Position numbers and translations under genes: made by a program. Of a stretch of 64,000 bases of DNA, positions 1-11,085 are shown in pieces; position 1 is the first letter of the stretch; every line of letters starts with the position of its first letter. The stretch spans positions 22,613,092 through 22,677,091 of the forward strand of contig CP141143.1 of the NCBI GenBank assembly GCA_035235625.1, written 5' to 3'. A model generated the notes under the pieces. That model saw nothing but the letters and a program-made list of their open reading frames with translations, did no database searches and was not told the origin of the DNA. Source of the stretch: Saururus chinensis. Taxonomy: Eukaryota; Streptophyta; Magnoliopsida; Piperales; Saururaceae.

Positions 1-80
1 CTGAGGACATATATATATAGCCCCTGTCTTATGATCTGAACCCAAATCTTGACTACAGTGCAGTTGATACATATCTTCAG

Positions 81-534
81 GTATCTGAATGCAGAAGGAT
101 ACGAAGGAGGGTTTGAGAGGTCGCAGGTGGACAGTATCATCTCCAGCATTGAACTAAACTTTCAGTCATGGGCAGTGGCCTTTGCCTCCACAGTGGTCAA
201 TGTTAAAGACTCCATCTCCGCAGACCAATTTAGGAGGTGCTTGATGAAGATGAGACCAGACATAGCTCTCTCACTAGCTAAAACCATCTTCCTCAGTGAC
301 CATAGAGAAATTCTTGACAGAGTGGAAGTTCCTTGCACCATAATACAGACCAGCAGAGACATCGTGGTTCCGATGTCTGTGCCTTACTACATGCAGATGA
401 AGATCAAAGGGAAGCCAGCGGTTGAGATTATTGAAGGAGAAGGCCATTTTCCCCAGCTCACAGCTCACGAGTCCCTCATTAAAGTACTTGATGAAGTCTT
501 GGGGGCTGATCAACATTTGCATGCTATTATATAA
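81..534 (+). CDS. D14/KAI2/DLK2-family alpha/beta hydrolase, last exon (5' part outside window)
   Basis: Partial gene: the C-terminal ~150 residues of an alpha/beta-hydrolase of the strigolactone/karrikin receptor family (RsbQ-like esterases that bind and hydrolyse butenolide signals). A splice acceptor (TTCAG) ends at 80 and the exon opens in the middle of an Arg codon before YLNAEGYEGGF, the place where D14-type genes carry their intron. Two members of the catalytic triad are present: Asp in SRDIVVP and His in GEGHFPQLT; the Ser lies in the missing upstream exon. Other family hallmarks are MRPDIALSLAKTIF and VPCTIIQT. The stop codon is TAA at 532-534. An apparent TTG-initiated frame from 49 is intron read-through. 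The LPQLT-like C-terminus with an extended tail looks more DLK2-like than D14-like, but the subfamily is my inference. No disruption is visible, so the gene is probably functional. Confidence 0.88.
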
Positions 535-580
535 TGTGTATGGATATTGGTTGATAAAATGCGAAGTAGTTATGAGTGAT

Positions 581-586
581 AATAAA
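581..586 (+). promoter_or_regulatory. Possible polyadenylation signal of the D14-like gene
   Basis: AATAAA lies about 47 bases after the stop codon of the hydrolase exon, in a position suitable for a near-upstream element. Plant polyadenylation signals are degenerate, so this is only a candidate. Confidence 0.4.
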
Positions 587-1560
587 TGTCCAGGAATGTC
601 TTGTGTTGGATTAGGAGTCCTAGTCTGGGTTGAAAGCTTTGGATTGAATTAGGTCCATCAAGAATTGGGCAACAGGTATTTGTAATCGTATGCAGTTTTT
701 TTTTTTATACATTAACGTATGCAGCTTTGGTGTTCAACGTTTCTACATAGAATTAAGAGGTGCTTCCAACTAATCAATGTGCCTAACTATCTTCTTCGTC
801 CCTTGATTTCCAGGATCTCAGAACAGTTAATTAGGGCTTCGGATCCACTCTGAAGCAGTCTCACGAAGTGGTGAGAGTGCCCAATAAAAATACCCATGTC
901 ACTTCTCCCATAAGCTTAGTGAACCGGGGTTTTTTCTAGTCTTTGGGTTTTCATTCCAACCCACAAGGTCTTCTTTATCTCCCCTCTGCTCCCCAAATCG
1001 CCCCCTAAATCCCCCATCTACAGCCCCCCTAATCACCGAAGCCAGAGGAGGTGGCAGTGGTAGCTCTTATGCTACAACTAGTGAAAGCAATTCTCTTCCT
1101 CTCCTAAATCCTTCATCCCCAACCCCCCTAATTGCCCTCATAATACCCCATTCACAACCTTTCTATTCCTCTCATAGTGTCGTACTCACCATCATCTCTT
1201 TCAGTCTCCCCCCACTACAAGCCTCTTCTCCACCGCATTGATCAGAATCTAAAAATAAATCAATATTATTATACATTTAACCCAGTAAAGGGTCTTGAAT
1301 TCTCAAAGTGAGTACTTAGTCAATTAGTAAATCAACATTACATAAATGACTAATATAAATCTTAAGGTTTTACTTAAAACATTTATACTTAGTCCTATTC
1401 ACTTAAGATCATCATTAATATGCATAGAATGTAAGACCTACTTTCTGCAAAATGTTACTAGTCAAATAAACTAAACCTAAAAAGAAAAAAAATATTTTAT
1501 TTTGTGTCCCTATAAAATTTTTAATCAAAGAAGAGACATATTTTTCTTGTGAAATTATTC
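587..1560. other. Intergenic: hydrolase 3' flank and presumed 3' end of the decayed Copia element
   Basis: I see no gene. 960-1240 is C-rich pyrimidine sequence of unknown origin. 1240-1560 is AT-rich and lies just beyond the stop codon of the minus-strand Copia pol, where the 3' untranslated region and 3' LTR of that element would be expected; I could not define LTR ends. Confidence 0.4.
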
Positions 1561-1990
1561 TTAACAAGAAATCCCAATAACTTTTTTAAGGCTGATGAAC
1601 TTGTTGAAATCAAAAGGTTTTGTGAAGAGATCGGCCAATTGAAATTAAGTAGAAATATGTTATAAGTTCACCATTTACCCTCTACCAAATCTCAAATAAA
1701 GTGATGTCTAACATCAATATGCTTAATTTGAAAGTGTTGGATATGATTTTGTGAAATTTAAATTGAATTTAGATTATCACAATATAAAGTCATAGTTCCC
1801 TGATAAATTTCAAAGTTAATTAACATTTTTTTTCCTAAATTAATTGCATGCAACCACTTCTAACAATGATAAATTCAACCTCGGTGGTTGACAAAGATAC
1901 ACAATTTTATTTCTTACTATGCCAAAATATAAGGTAGTTTCCTACATAGAAACATCTTCATAATGTACTTTTTCTATCATCTACATTCCT
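1561..1990 (-). pseudogene. Decayed Ty1/Copia pol, RNase H C-terminus
   Basis: Read on the minus strand, the sequence gives the Copia RNase H signature in order: DDRKST, then CVSLSTTEVEF, YCDNLNSI, KHIDVRHHFI and QLADLFTKPFDF, ending at a TAA whose complement is 1561-1563. This is the extreme C-terminus of Copia polyprotein. Several in-frame stops (for example after DDRKSTL and inside the HISTEF-like segment) and at least one frame change make it non-coding. The SLST-EAE and LADLFTKP context resembles SIRE/Maximus-type Copia, but the lineage is inferred. The matching gag-protease part lies at 3870-4625 in the same orientation. Confidence 0.85.
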
Positions 1991-3869
1991 AGCCTAATTT
2001 GTATGAGAGATATAAGATATATATAAAGCTTTACTATTTACTATTTCTTTTGATTGTGTTATGATTCAGTTTAATTATGAATTTACTTAGTCTTATTTTG
2101 AATTTAGTTGAAAAATCTTGGTGTTTAGGTTAAACCACTGAGTTACCATACTAATTGTTGTAATTTTTAATATATTTTCTTGTATTAAGGAAGTGAGTCC
2201 TACTCTAGGACCACGTCCATCCACGTCATCGCACCAACCTCTTGGGCTGTCAATCTTCACTTAACATCTTATATGGGCTTGGGCCTTGTCACATTCATTC
2301 TAACTCATTTCCTAAGTAAGTTCACTTATTTCTTTATTTGGCCCTTACCAAGCTCACTTACTCACCCTTAGTATAAATACTTACATTGGTCATCCCTCTC
2401 ATTTAGGGTGGGCTGAGATTTTGAAGGGTTTAGAGTATTTTACCCCATCTTAAGAAGGGAAGGTTTAATCCAAGGTAAATCAACCAAATCCCTTCATGTT
2501 TTATTGTATTTTTACCTTCAATCCTACACTCTTCTTCTCTTGAATGTGATCTCATGTCTTCTTATCCTCTAAGTGACAAAGCACGGGCATAAAACATGTA
2601 TAAAATGCGCACTTCACATTTTTTACCTTCTAGCACAGTATACAACATTCTATATGTAGTTTTTAATAAAATGCATATTAACTATTTAGTATGTGTACTA
2701 AACATTTAGTATGCATACAACATGCTTAATACTCATTTCATAATTATGCCCACATAGCCCCACTTCCACAGTTCCATAGCCCAGCCCATCCCTATCATGA
2801 TGAAGCCAAACTGCTTGTGCCCCTTTACCAATTCATGTTCCATTCCAAAAGGGCTCGACACTAGCACCGGCTACTAGATTGGCGCTCCCCCCTGGTCCAA
2901 TGGTGATCTCCCTAGTTGTTCTAGAAGGGACCAATGCTGCCCTCTAGTGGCTCCCGCCTTTTGGTCCTCCATCTCCCCAGCTACGAGCATCTTTCAAGTT
3001 TCAAGATCTAGTGGCAGAATCAAGTTCTAAAAGGAGATGGAGTTGACAAAGGCATTTGTGCTCCCCCCTCTAGCACTCCCTCTCCGGCTCTTATTCATCG
3101 TTGACAGCTAGACCTTCAGCTGCCTCTCGCCTTCACACTATCCACCTATTAATGTAAGGTAAATAAACCCTAAATCCCCTAATATTAGTTTACAATTTTT
3201 AATTTTTGATCACATACTCCCAATTCAATTTTCATAAATAGTAATCACATTTTTTTTTCGTTTTTTCTATTTTATAGTTGAGAAGTTGAGACCTTCTCAA
3301 CTATGTTTTAAAAGTTGAAGTTACGAACAGTGTTGTGAGTTCAGTTGTATATTGAATGATCTAATTTTAATCAACTCTATTTTAATAGTCAGTAAATTGA
3401 ACTTAAGAATAATCAATTTTGAGTTTTGAGTAGTGAGTCTTCTATTGTGAATTGTGATTTCTTCCTTGGGTTACCATATTTCTTGATTTCTTCCTTGAGT
3501 TTCTTTTGTCCAATTGATGCTACTAAACTAGCTTTTGTCTAATTGATGTTCCTTAAGTTTGAGTCTTCTTACTATTAGATTTTAATAATTTTCTTGCCTT
3601 AAGTTTTTGAATTTCAAGGAAGAAAAAATCTTATATGTAGTATTTTGGATTATATTTTGAAGATATTTTTATTTTTATTATATCTCCTTACATATATTAA
3701 TTTTTTGTAATAGGATTTTGATTGTTTACCCTTTTGACAAACATCTCATATAAAGTTTTCAAGACTTTTCAAGATTGGGCCATCTCTAATGATTCAATTT
3801 TTTGTTTTCTTAGTCAAGTCTCTAAAATTAACATGTACTAATATTTGATGTCATGAATAAATATTACAA
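1991..3869. other. Interposed sequence replacing integrase/RT of the minus-strand Copia; contains LTR-like promoter
   Basis: The Copia fragments on either side should be joined by integrase and reverse transcriptase, but no such coding sequence is recognisable here. 2150-2560 looks like LTR U3/R sequence with a TATAAATA box at 2372-2379 followed by a purine/pyrimidine leader. 2760-3160 is a distinct higher-GC block of unknown origin. 3180-3869 is AT-rich. I interpret the stretch as one or more nested insertions plus a deletion; exact ends were not found. Confidence 0.35.
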
Positions 3870-4625
3870 AATAAAGACAAGTTAATAAAATATACCAGAT
3901 CAAGAAGATAACAATTGTTATGAGCTTGAATCCCTTTAACACGTCATTCCATATTTATCAACAATAAAACAAGTATTCTTTGTAAATTTTACAATAAACC
4001 CATAATCATTTATTTGACTAATTCTAAAAAAATTAGCTTTCAAGCTACATACATATAAAGCATTATCAAAATCAGGTAATCCAAAGATTCTTAATGTGCC
4101 TATATCGTCAATTTTGGTTGCACTTCTATATCCAAATGTAACTTTCCCATCATGTTTTTCTATCAAGTGTGTTAACATAGATTTGTCATTAGTCATGTAT
4201 TTTAAGCAACTGCTGTCTAAATACTACATGTTGGAGTGTTAACTTTTCATAACTATGTGCACAACATTGTATTTTAAATTTTTTTTCTTCACCCAAATTG
4301 TTTAGTTCTCACAACTTCTTGAAGAACACTCATGGTTTTGATAAGATCATCTTTTTTACTTTGTTTTGCATTCAAATTTTGAATCTTCTTATAATGAACA
4401 TTATGAGTATTCCACTTATGAGGGTTTCTTAATGAGTTCGGTATGTGTGTCTTATGTCCAAGATTTTGAACCCTTAAACTAAGTTCCCTCAAGTTTCTAC
4501 CAATCTATGTTATTTGTTTCAACAAGTTATTTTGAACATTATCTTTTAAATTTTGAGTCTTCTTCACTAATTTGTGTTGGCTAGGTTTAAGTTTAGTCAC
4601 CAATTGTGTTCTAACTGTGGCGACT
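3870..4625 (-). pseudogene. Decayed Ty1/Copia gag C-terminus and protease/spacer region
   Basis: On the minus strand the sequence gives gag-derived text (about 4625 to 4290) and then the Copia protease region: YLDSSCLKYMTNDKSML, followed by KVTFGY, SLKANFFRISQINDYGFIVKF and KGIQAHNNCYLL. The first motif corresponds to the family form WYLDSGCSRHMTG; here the catalytic D-S-G is D-S-S. The ISQL/ISQI and NNCYLL landmarks are typical of the spacer before integrase. In-frame stops are frequent. The 5' side is cut at 4626 by a Gypsy-type LTR. Together with 1561-1990 it represents one dead element. SIRE-like lineage is an inference. Confidence 0.8.
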
Positions 4626-5848
4626 GTAAGAAAATAATATACGTCATAATTCGCGTAATTATTATCTCGCTTGGCACGTGTTACATCGCATGTGAAACCC
4701 AACGTGATGGTCCGCCGTACAGATCTATGAAAAGTAAGTCGATATAAAACATAAGAATTTTGGAGTTGACGCACAGCTAAAATATTACATGTAACGTAGT
4801 AGAAAATTAGGACCCAGTCCAGAGTACATTGTATGTAGAGCAGTATATTACAGAATTACAAAATACAGGCCAAGCCTTTAATAAAAACCATAATATTACA
4901 GAGATTGAAAAATATTTAAAAGAGACTAAACAGATAATTCTTCGGTTGACCCCTCCGGGTTGGTTTTACTACCTACAGAGTCTGTGGGTGGGTGAGTATT
5001 TTTATACTCAGTAGGTGGAATTAAAATCTAATTTAATGCTAAGTAACAAACAGTAATAATTTTTGCATAATTGATTCAAAAACAAATTCAGAAAACACTG
5101 GTTCGTCCGATAACGATAAATCCAGAGTCGTGACACCGAATGGCGTTCCTCCGATGCTCATGGGGCAACCGGAAGCTTAGAAGGCAGGAGTTTTCCCATA
5201 ATACTCCATACCTATATGCACGCGCCAAATACCGATAATTTCTTCGGTAGGTATCTAGAAAATATTGTTCTAAGTATAACCCTAGAACTTTCAGAAAACA
5301 CACATATCATGTCATAATTTTGATTAAATAAAACATGATATACGTAAAACATTTCTTTTTGAAAATATAAGAAAAGATGTACGATTGACTAAAAACGGTC
5401 CATAAAAATAAAATATACACTCAAAGTATAAATTTAGAGTTTAAGACTCCCTACCTTACGGTCGGAGTAGAAAGTTCGTGGTCGCAAAGAGCTTATATTG
5501 AAAATCTGGTCCCGTCACAGTGTCCGACACAGTCAATTTAGTTAACAATGCCTTTAAAACGGGTTGAATCGGACTTAAAATGGCTCATAACGGAGAGTCA
5601 GAAGTTTTAATTGGAGGTGAAAGTGAATAGTGAAGTGAAAAATGGGGTATAAATAGAGAATGGGGTGGAATCAGCGCGCGATGCATGTCTGCCACTTGTC
5701 GCGTAGTGGCACCACATACCGCACGGTTTCGCGCACTGCACGGTCCACTATGTTGCATCGACCCGTAGGCCCGCCACGCAGGACGAACCGCACATTGCAT
5801 GGTCAATGCATGCTAACGCAATTCTTGCGTCAACCTACATTAAAATAA
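4626..5848 (-). repeat. Gypsy-type LTR, truncated at its U3 end
   Basis: Minus-strand LTR ending in ...CTTACA (plus-strand TGTAAG at 4626), inserted in the Copia gag remnant. It shares two blocks with the LTRs at 9596-11085 and 16164-21136: a palindromic TATA element (4994-5009 here) and a GGAAACTCC...CCCATGAGC-like block (reverse complement of about 5140-5210). A second TATA-like run, TATTTATACCCC on the minus strand, lies near 5650. The U3 side (5660-5848) is GC-rich and stops where AGCGACG-type repeats begin, so the LTR is broken by that block. No second target duplication was found. Confidence 0.6.
4994..5009 (-). promoter_or_regulatory. Palindromic TATA element of Gypsy-type LTR
   Basis: Minus strand reads GAGTATAAAAATACTC, a near-perfect palindrome with TATAAA inside, preceded by CCTACT. 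The same block occurs in two other LTRs of this window (10702-10717 and 20609-20624). Confidence 0.55.
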
Positions 5849-7290
5849 TATTAGCATATTAGCAACATTTAATTACAACGTCGCTAAAAGTATAGTATTA
5901 GTGACGTTTATAAAGTGTCACTATTAGTATAGTATTAACAACGCTTTTTCTAAAACATCGCTAATAATATAGTATTAGCGACATTTATAAAACATCGCTA
6001 ATAAAAAATATTTTATTTTTTTTTATATTTTTTTAAAAATAAAAAATTAGTAACAACGCTTATTATTAAACGTCGCAAATAAGATAGTATTTATGAAGTT
6101 TGTGTATAATTATTTTAAAAAATATTTTAAAAAAATATTCATAAATAAAAAATAATTTAACACTATTAGCAATGCTTGATAAATGCGTCGCTAATAGCAT
6201 AAAAATAAAAAAAATAAATCTATTAGCAACGAGCATCGCTAAAAGAATTAAATAAAAAGAAAAGAAAAATCACCAAACTAGGTCAATACCTGGTCTAGAA
6301 CGGGTCAAGAAATGATCTGCAACACGGGTCAGGCATCCACACAAGGCGGGGGTGACGGGTCAGCGACGACCCGCATAAGCAAGTTGAGGCAACCCGTTTT
6401 TGCGGGTCGTCTTCAACCTCTCAACTAGCGATTCCTCCGACAGGTCTAATTCCGTCTTCTATCATCCAGCGAGGCCCGCCAGCTCCCAACCTTTAGAAAA
6501 ATTCCCGTCGAACAGTGAGGATCCAATAACCGGTAGCTGGAGGACGAGTGGAAAATAAAACAGCAGTGAGACAATAGTGGACGACAGATGGAGGATGAAA
6601 TTCCCCACGCAGCCAGTCATCATCCACCCCATCTTTCGAATGGAGCTCCTCATCTCTCTGCCCAAACATATCTCCCTTCAAGCCCACCTCCTCCAACGAG
6701 GTCGCTCTGGCACGGGTGACTGGTCCAGCTCGTCGGAGATGCCAGACAGATCATCATCCTCGAACCAAAGATGCCACCTTTCCTATCCCCGCCATTGACG
6801 GAGAAGGGACAAAGTGAGGCGAAGAAGGTGGAAGCAGAGGAGGAGAGGAGAGAAGACACTTAGGTTTCATAGTTGGGATGGCGGTTAGAGGTGTTGGCAT
6901 ATAAAGGCATGGGTGAAAATTTGCCCGAGTGCGAAATTTTGTGCTCAAAGTGAAATTTTGCGTTTGGGAGAATTTTTGCCTGCGTAATATGTTTAGCGAC
7001 AATCGAAAGAAGTGTCGCAAGAAGTTCCCATTTGCGACGCTTGTAACCGAGCATCACAAATTGTAAATACATTCGCGACGGTAAAAAGTTACCATCGCTA
7101 ATACATGTGATATTAGTGACACTATCTATCAACTGTCACTAATGTCTTAATTTTTTTTAAAAAAAATACTATTCACGACGCTCAGGTCTGGGCGTCGCTA
7201 ATATTATGATTAGTGGTAATGCTTCCAACTAAGCACTGCTAGTTATTATTCTATTAGTGACACTCATTTTAGAGCATCGCTAAAAAAAAT
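5849..7290. mobile_element. CACTA-like non-autonomous element (subterminal AGCGACG repeat arrays)
   Basis: Both flanks carry many short motifs of the type TTAGCGACG / CGTCGCTAA in both orientations (about 5878-6240 on the left, 6985-7290 on the right), spaced tens of bases apart. Such dense subterminal repeats are typical of En/Spm (CACTA) transposons. Between them lies a different, GC-richer core (about 6285-6960) with no recognisable transposase. I could not locate convincing CACTA/TAGTG ends or a 3-bp target duplication, so the boundaries and the superfamily are tentative. Confidence 0.45.
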
Positions 7291-7900
7291 TTACTTTTTC
7301 CCCTCCCTCCTTTCCTCCTCTCTCTCCTCACCTTCTATCTCTCTACACTCTACCCTCTCTCTCTTTCCTATTTTCTCTCTCCTCACCCTCTCTCTCCTAT
7401 TTTCTCTCCCATCTCTCGCTCCCTTCTCTCTCCTCACCTTCTCTCTCTACCCTCTCTACTCTCTCTCTACACTCTATCCTCACCCTCTCTCTCCTCCCTC
7501 TCCTCTCTCTCTCCTCTCTCTCTCTTCCCACTCTCTCTCCTTGCCCTCTCTCTTTACCCTCTCTCTCTTCCCACTCTCTCTCCTCACCTCTCACTCCTCC
7601 CTCTCCTCTCTCTCCCTCTCCTCTCTTTCCCTCTCCTCTCCCTCTCTCTCCTCTCCCTCTCCTCTCCTCTCCCTCTCTCTCCTCTCCCTCTCCTCTCCTC
7701 TCCCTCCTCTCTCTCCTCTCTCTCCTCTCTGTACACACTATCTCTCCTCTAATTTCAATTTTATAATTTTTTATTTTAAAAATATAATAATTTATAAAAA
7801 AAATATTAAAAAATTAAAAATTAATTAATCTCTCTCTCCTCTCTCTCCCTCTCCTCTTTCTCCTCTCTCTCTCCCTCTCCTCTCCCTTTCTCCCTCTAGA
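7291..7900. repeat. CT-rich low-complexity tract (TCTCTCC)n
   Basis: Two pyrimidine tracts (about 7291-7752 and 7828-7900) built from CTCTCC, CTCCCT and CTCT units, separated by an AT-rich spacer. They produce long meaningless open frames rich in Arg/Glu or Ser/Leu. They sit just upstream of the LTR homologous to 50003-51862. Confidence 0.85.
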
Positions 7901-9595
7901 CCTAATCACTCATAATCCTTCGATTTTGGTCTTCATCCTTCTTATCTTCATTTTTCTCAAATAGATTCTTAATTTTTTTTATTAAAAATCTTATTTTTAA
8001 TTTCAATTTCAAACCTTTAATGGGTGGTTTTGTTTATAACCAAAGAAAATCATAGATCTACCAATTTTCAAGTTGATTTAAGCTTATTAGTTGATTTTAA
8101 TTAAGTATTAACTAATATCCTAATTTTTTGGTAGGATTCTTGAGGGTTGAAGTTTCTTCCTTGATCCAAAGACTTCATAGAGGTAAGGGGATTTCATCTT
8201 GTGTGATTTTATCCATTAGATTGCATGTTTGTATGTTTATGTGGGCTCTTGCTTCATTTTATGCTCAAATAGTGATTTGTTAAAAATATGTTATTTATGG
8301 CTATTTTCTTATGATTAAACATGAGAATGACTAGATCTATCAAGTTCTAGGGTTATATTTTGATATTATGATGTTCTATGGTGATTTTAGAATTTATCTT
8401 AAATTTTTTGATATTTTCGGTTTGAATTTTGAAAGGTTGATGACGAACAAGGAATTCAACAAAAAGTGAACTGTTAAAGGAGTTTGAATGGCCCAACAGG
8501 CATTTGAATGGTCGACTATTCGAACGGCCTATCTGGCTGATCGAACGGCCTAGCATTCAAACGGCCTAGCGTTCGAATGGCCAAACTGCAGTTTTGCCAT
8601 TTTTGTGTATTTTGTCCATTTCTTGTTCTTTTCTTACAAATCTAATTCTTCATTATTAAAATGACTCATGGCTGCCTATAAATGTTGTTGCAAATGCATG
8701 AAGACCATCTTGGAATCATGATTTAGTTCAAGCATGATTAGGACGATACTTGTTTAGTTTTAACATGATATTTTACTCGTTTTAAATCCATGTTTGATGA
8801 CTTCTTCATGTTTTTCTCCATGATTTCAGTAGGTTTAGCCATGATGATGTGTATATATGCTTGTACGTTTTATATTAATTTTAGGTGAATCATGTTCCCA
8901 TGTTCTATCTTAAGCATGATGTAATACTTGTCTTGAACTCATATTTGTATGTTTTTATCATATTTACTTCATGAGTCCAGTAGAGTAGGACTATGATAAA
9001 ATTATGGATGCTTGCATATACAACCTTAATTGTAGCTTGTTCATGTTTCACATGTTTTAGATTAGGTTTGAAGATTATTACTTATGTACACTATTGTGTA
9101 GAGGTTTATGAAGACACAAATGGATCATGTTTCATGCACGTGTGGACTAATTTGAGCATGTTTACTTATACTTAGACTCATTTGTCATTTGGTCACGTAT
9201 GTATCATACATCACCAAAATAATTTATAAACAAGGATTAATCGTGAATATTCGTGATTGATCGATTAGATGAAATTGGATGACATTAGATGTCAGATTAA
9301 ATCATTTGAAGGCTTATCAAATTGGTCTTGGGTCCAAAAGGACATGATTTCCTTTTGAGTTCATTTGAGAATATTGGTGCTTCCCCGGGTTGAGATGAGC
9401 TAATTGCGATGTGAGTTTATTTGTTAAGTTATCTGGACCCTTAGAATATAGGATGATATGTCTGTGTGCACCCACTTACCATGTGCACTAGTTTTCCTTT
9501 GTAAAATTTAGACTCTCCTCACAAGATATTGTCCTTGGCGAGCACATTGCCCAAGTTTTCCTTTGTGGAATTTAGACTCACCTCGTAAGGTTTAT

Positions 9596-11085
9596 TATAA
9601 TGACTCAAAAATTCACGGTAAAATTTTTAGTCTTTAATAAATATAATTTTAGAGCTTTTAATATTTCTTTTATTAGTTAAAGAATTTTTATGTGGTAATA
9701 CTTTATAATATTTTGGTAGAGCTCGAAGAAACGAACATAACGAGTCAAAAATCGTGTAAATTGGAGGTCGGGAGTGAAAATTTTAACCTCGAGAAGCGTT
9801 ACATAATTAACGGGACACTTGTAAAATATGGGTAAATGTATTAATAAGTGTCATAGTTTTGTAGGGCTCATCAATATGAGTCCAACGGCACTAAGAACAT
9901 GCAAAATGGAGATCGGGGTAAATAGTTATGCTAGTTATAAGTTTTTGAAGTTTATAAATAGGGATGGAGGGTGAAAACCGGGTGAAAATTAGTTTTCACC
10001 CCCAATTCTACATGGTCTTTCAGTTTTCTTCACCCCTGAGCCATTTTACGTCCATTTTAACCCGTTCAAAACTGTTTTATACTAAATCGAGGGTGTTCTT
10101 CACAATGGAAGAGTTATTTTCTTAAACCGACCTCTCTAAGATCGTGAAAACCTTATTTTCCTCCTCGTTTTCTCCACATCCTATTTATACTGTTTCTAGT
10201 CATTTCAAGTCCGATTCTACTTATTCAAGGGGCATTCTCCACTAAAGCGATCGTGCTGAACCCTGTGGTGGGGTTATTTTTATCGAATGAAGCCTCTATA
10301 TTTACGCATCCTTTACCCAAGTTTAAGGTAGGGTATTTTAAAGTCTAAATAACTGCTTTTCTGATCAAAGTCAATTTCTCTTGAAGTGTTTGATTTACAT
10401 ATAAGTATAACGTTGGTTGGATTTTTGCTACATATATCGATATGAATTGTTTTTGTATGCACTACATAGTGTAGTGTCGTACACTGTTTTGGTGCCCGCT
10501 GAGAAAATATTCAGCTAGTGGCACACACAGGGTGGAGCATCATGGGGAAACTCCTTCCCTTAGTAGCCTCCGTTGTCCCATGAGCGCAAAGGTAGGCCGT
10601 TGGGTATCACGGCTTGTGGATATCATCGAATTTGTGAATTTATTTTAATTGATTTTAAAATATTTTATTTACCATTTTTTTAGATTTTAAATAATCCTAC
10701 TGAGTATAAATATACTCACGCCCCTCCAGACTTTGCAAGTGATGCAACAATGGAGAAGTAAATGAAGAAAATATCTTTTAAATAGTTGTATGTTTGTTAT
10801 ATCAATGTAAAAATATATGACCGATATGTAAAGGCACGATGTGCCTGGATAATTATTTTTGGTATAACTACTAGCTCTATGTACAGTAAACTTTAGTATG
10901 TACATTATGTTTATGTTATAAACTTTTGTTAACATATTTTAAATTTTTGGTTGTGCACTTACTCCGACATTTTTTTATATACAAATTTTTGGCTATTTCT
11001 CGTTAACGGCCGTTATGCACGATTACATACTAATTATGCATATTAAATATTATTTTATATTATTTAGAAATGGACGTTCGTTACA
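9596..11085 (+). repeat. Solo LTR, Gypsy-type, TTTAT target duplication
   Basis: 1,490 bp, flanked by perfect 5-bp direct repeats TTTAT (9591-9595 and 11086-11090). It starts TATAATGACTC (TG decayed to TA) and ends GTTCGTTACA. Removing it restores a good copy of the surrounding repeat unit (CGTAAGG-TTTAT-CCTTAG), which independently supports the ends. It contains the palindromic TATA block at 10702-10717 and shares the GAGCTCGAAGAAACGA...GGAGGTCGGG block with the LTR at 48322-49997. Confidence 0.85.
10702..10717 (+). promoter_or_regulatory. Palindromic TATA element of solo LTR
   Basis: GAGTATAAATATACTC preceded by CCTACT; matches the block at 20609-20624 and, on the minus strand, 4994-5009. 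Likely core promoter of the LTR family (inference from TATAAA and conservation between diverged copies). Confidence 0.55.

Noticed and set aside
49..80. TTG start of the first hydrolase frame
   Set aside because: Lies in intron; a splice acceptor ends at 80 and family homology begins immediately after.
7397..7828. Arg/Glu-rich and Ser/Leu-rich open frames
   Set aside because: Direct translation of the CT-rich simple repeat.
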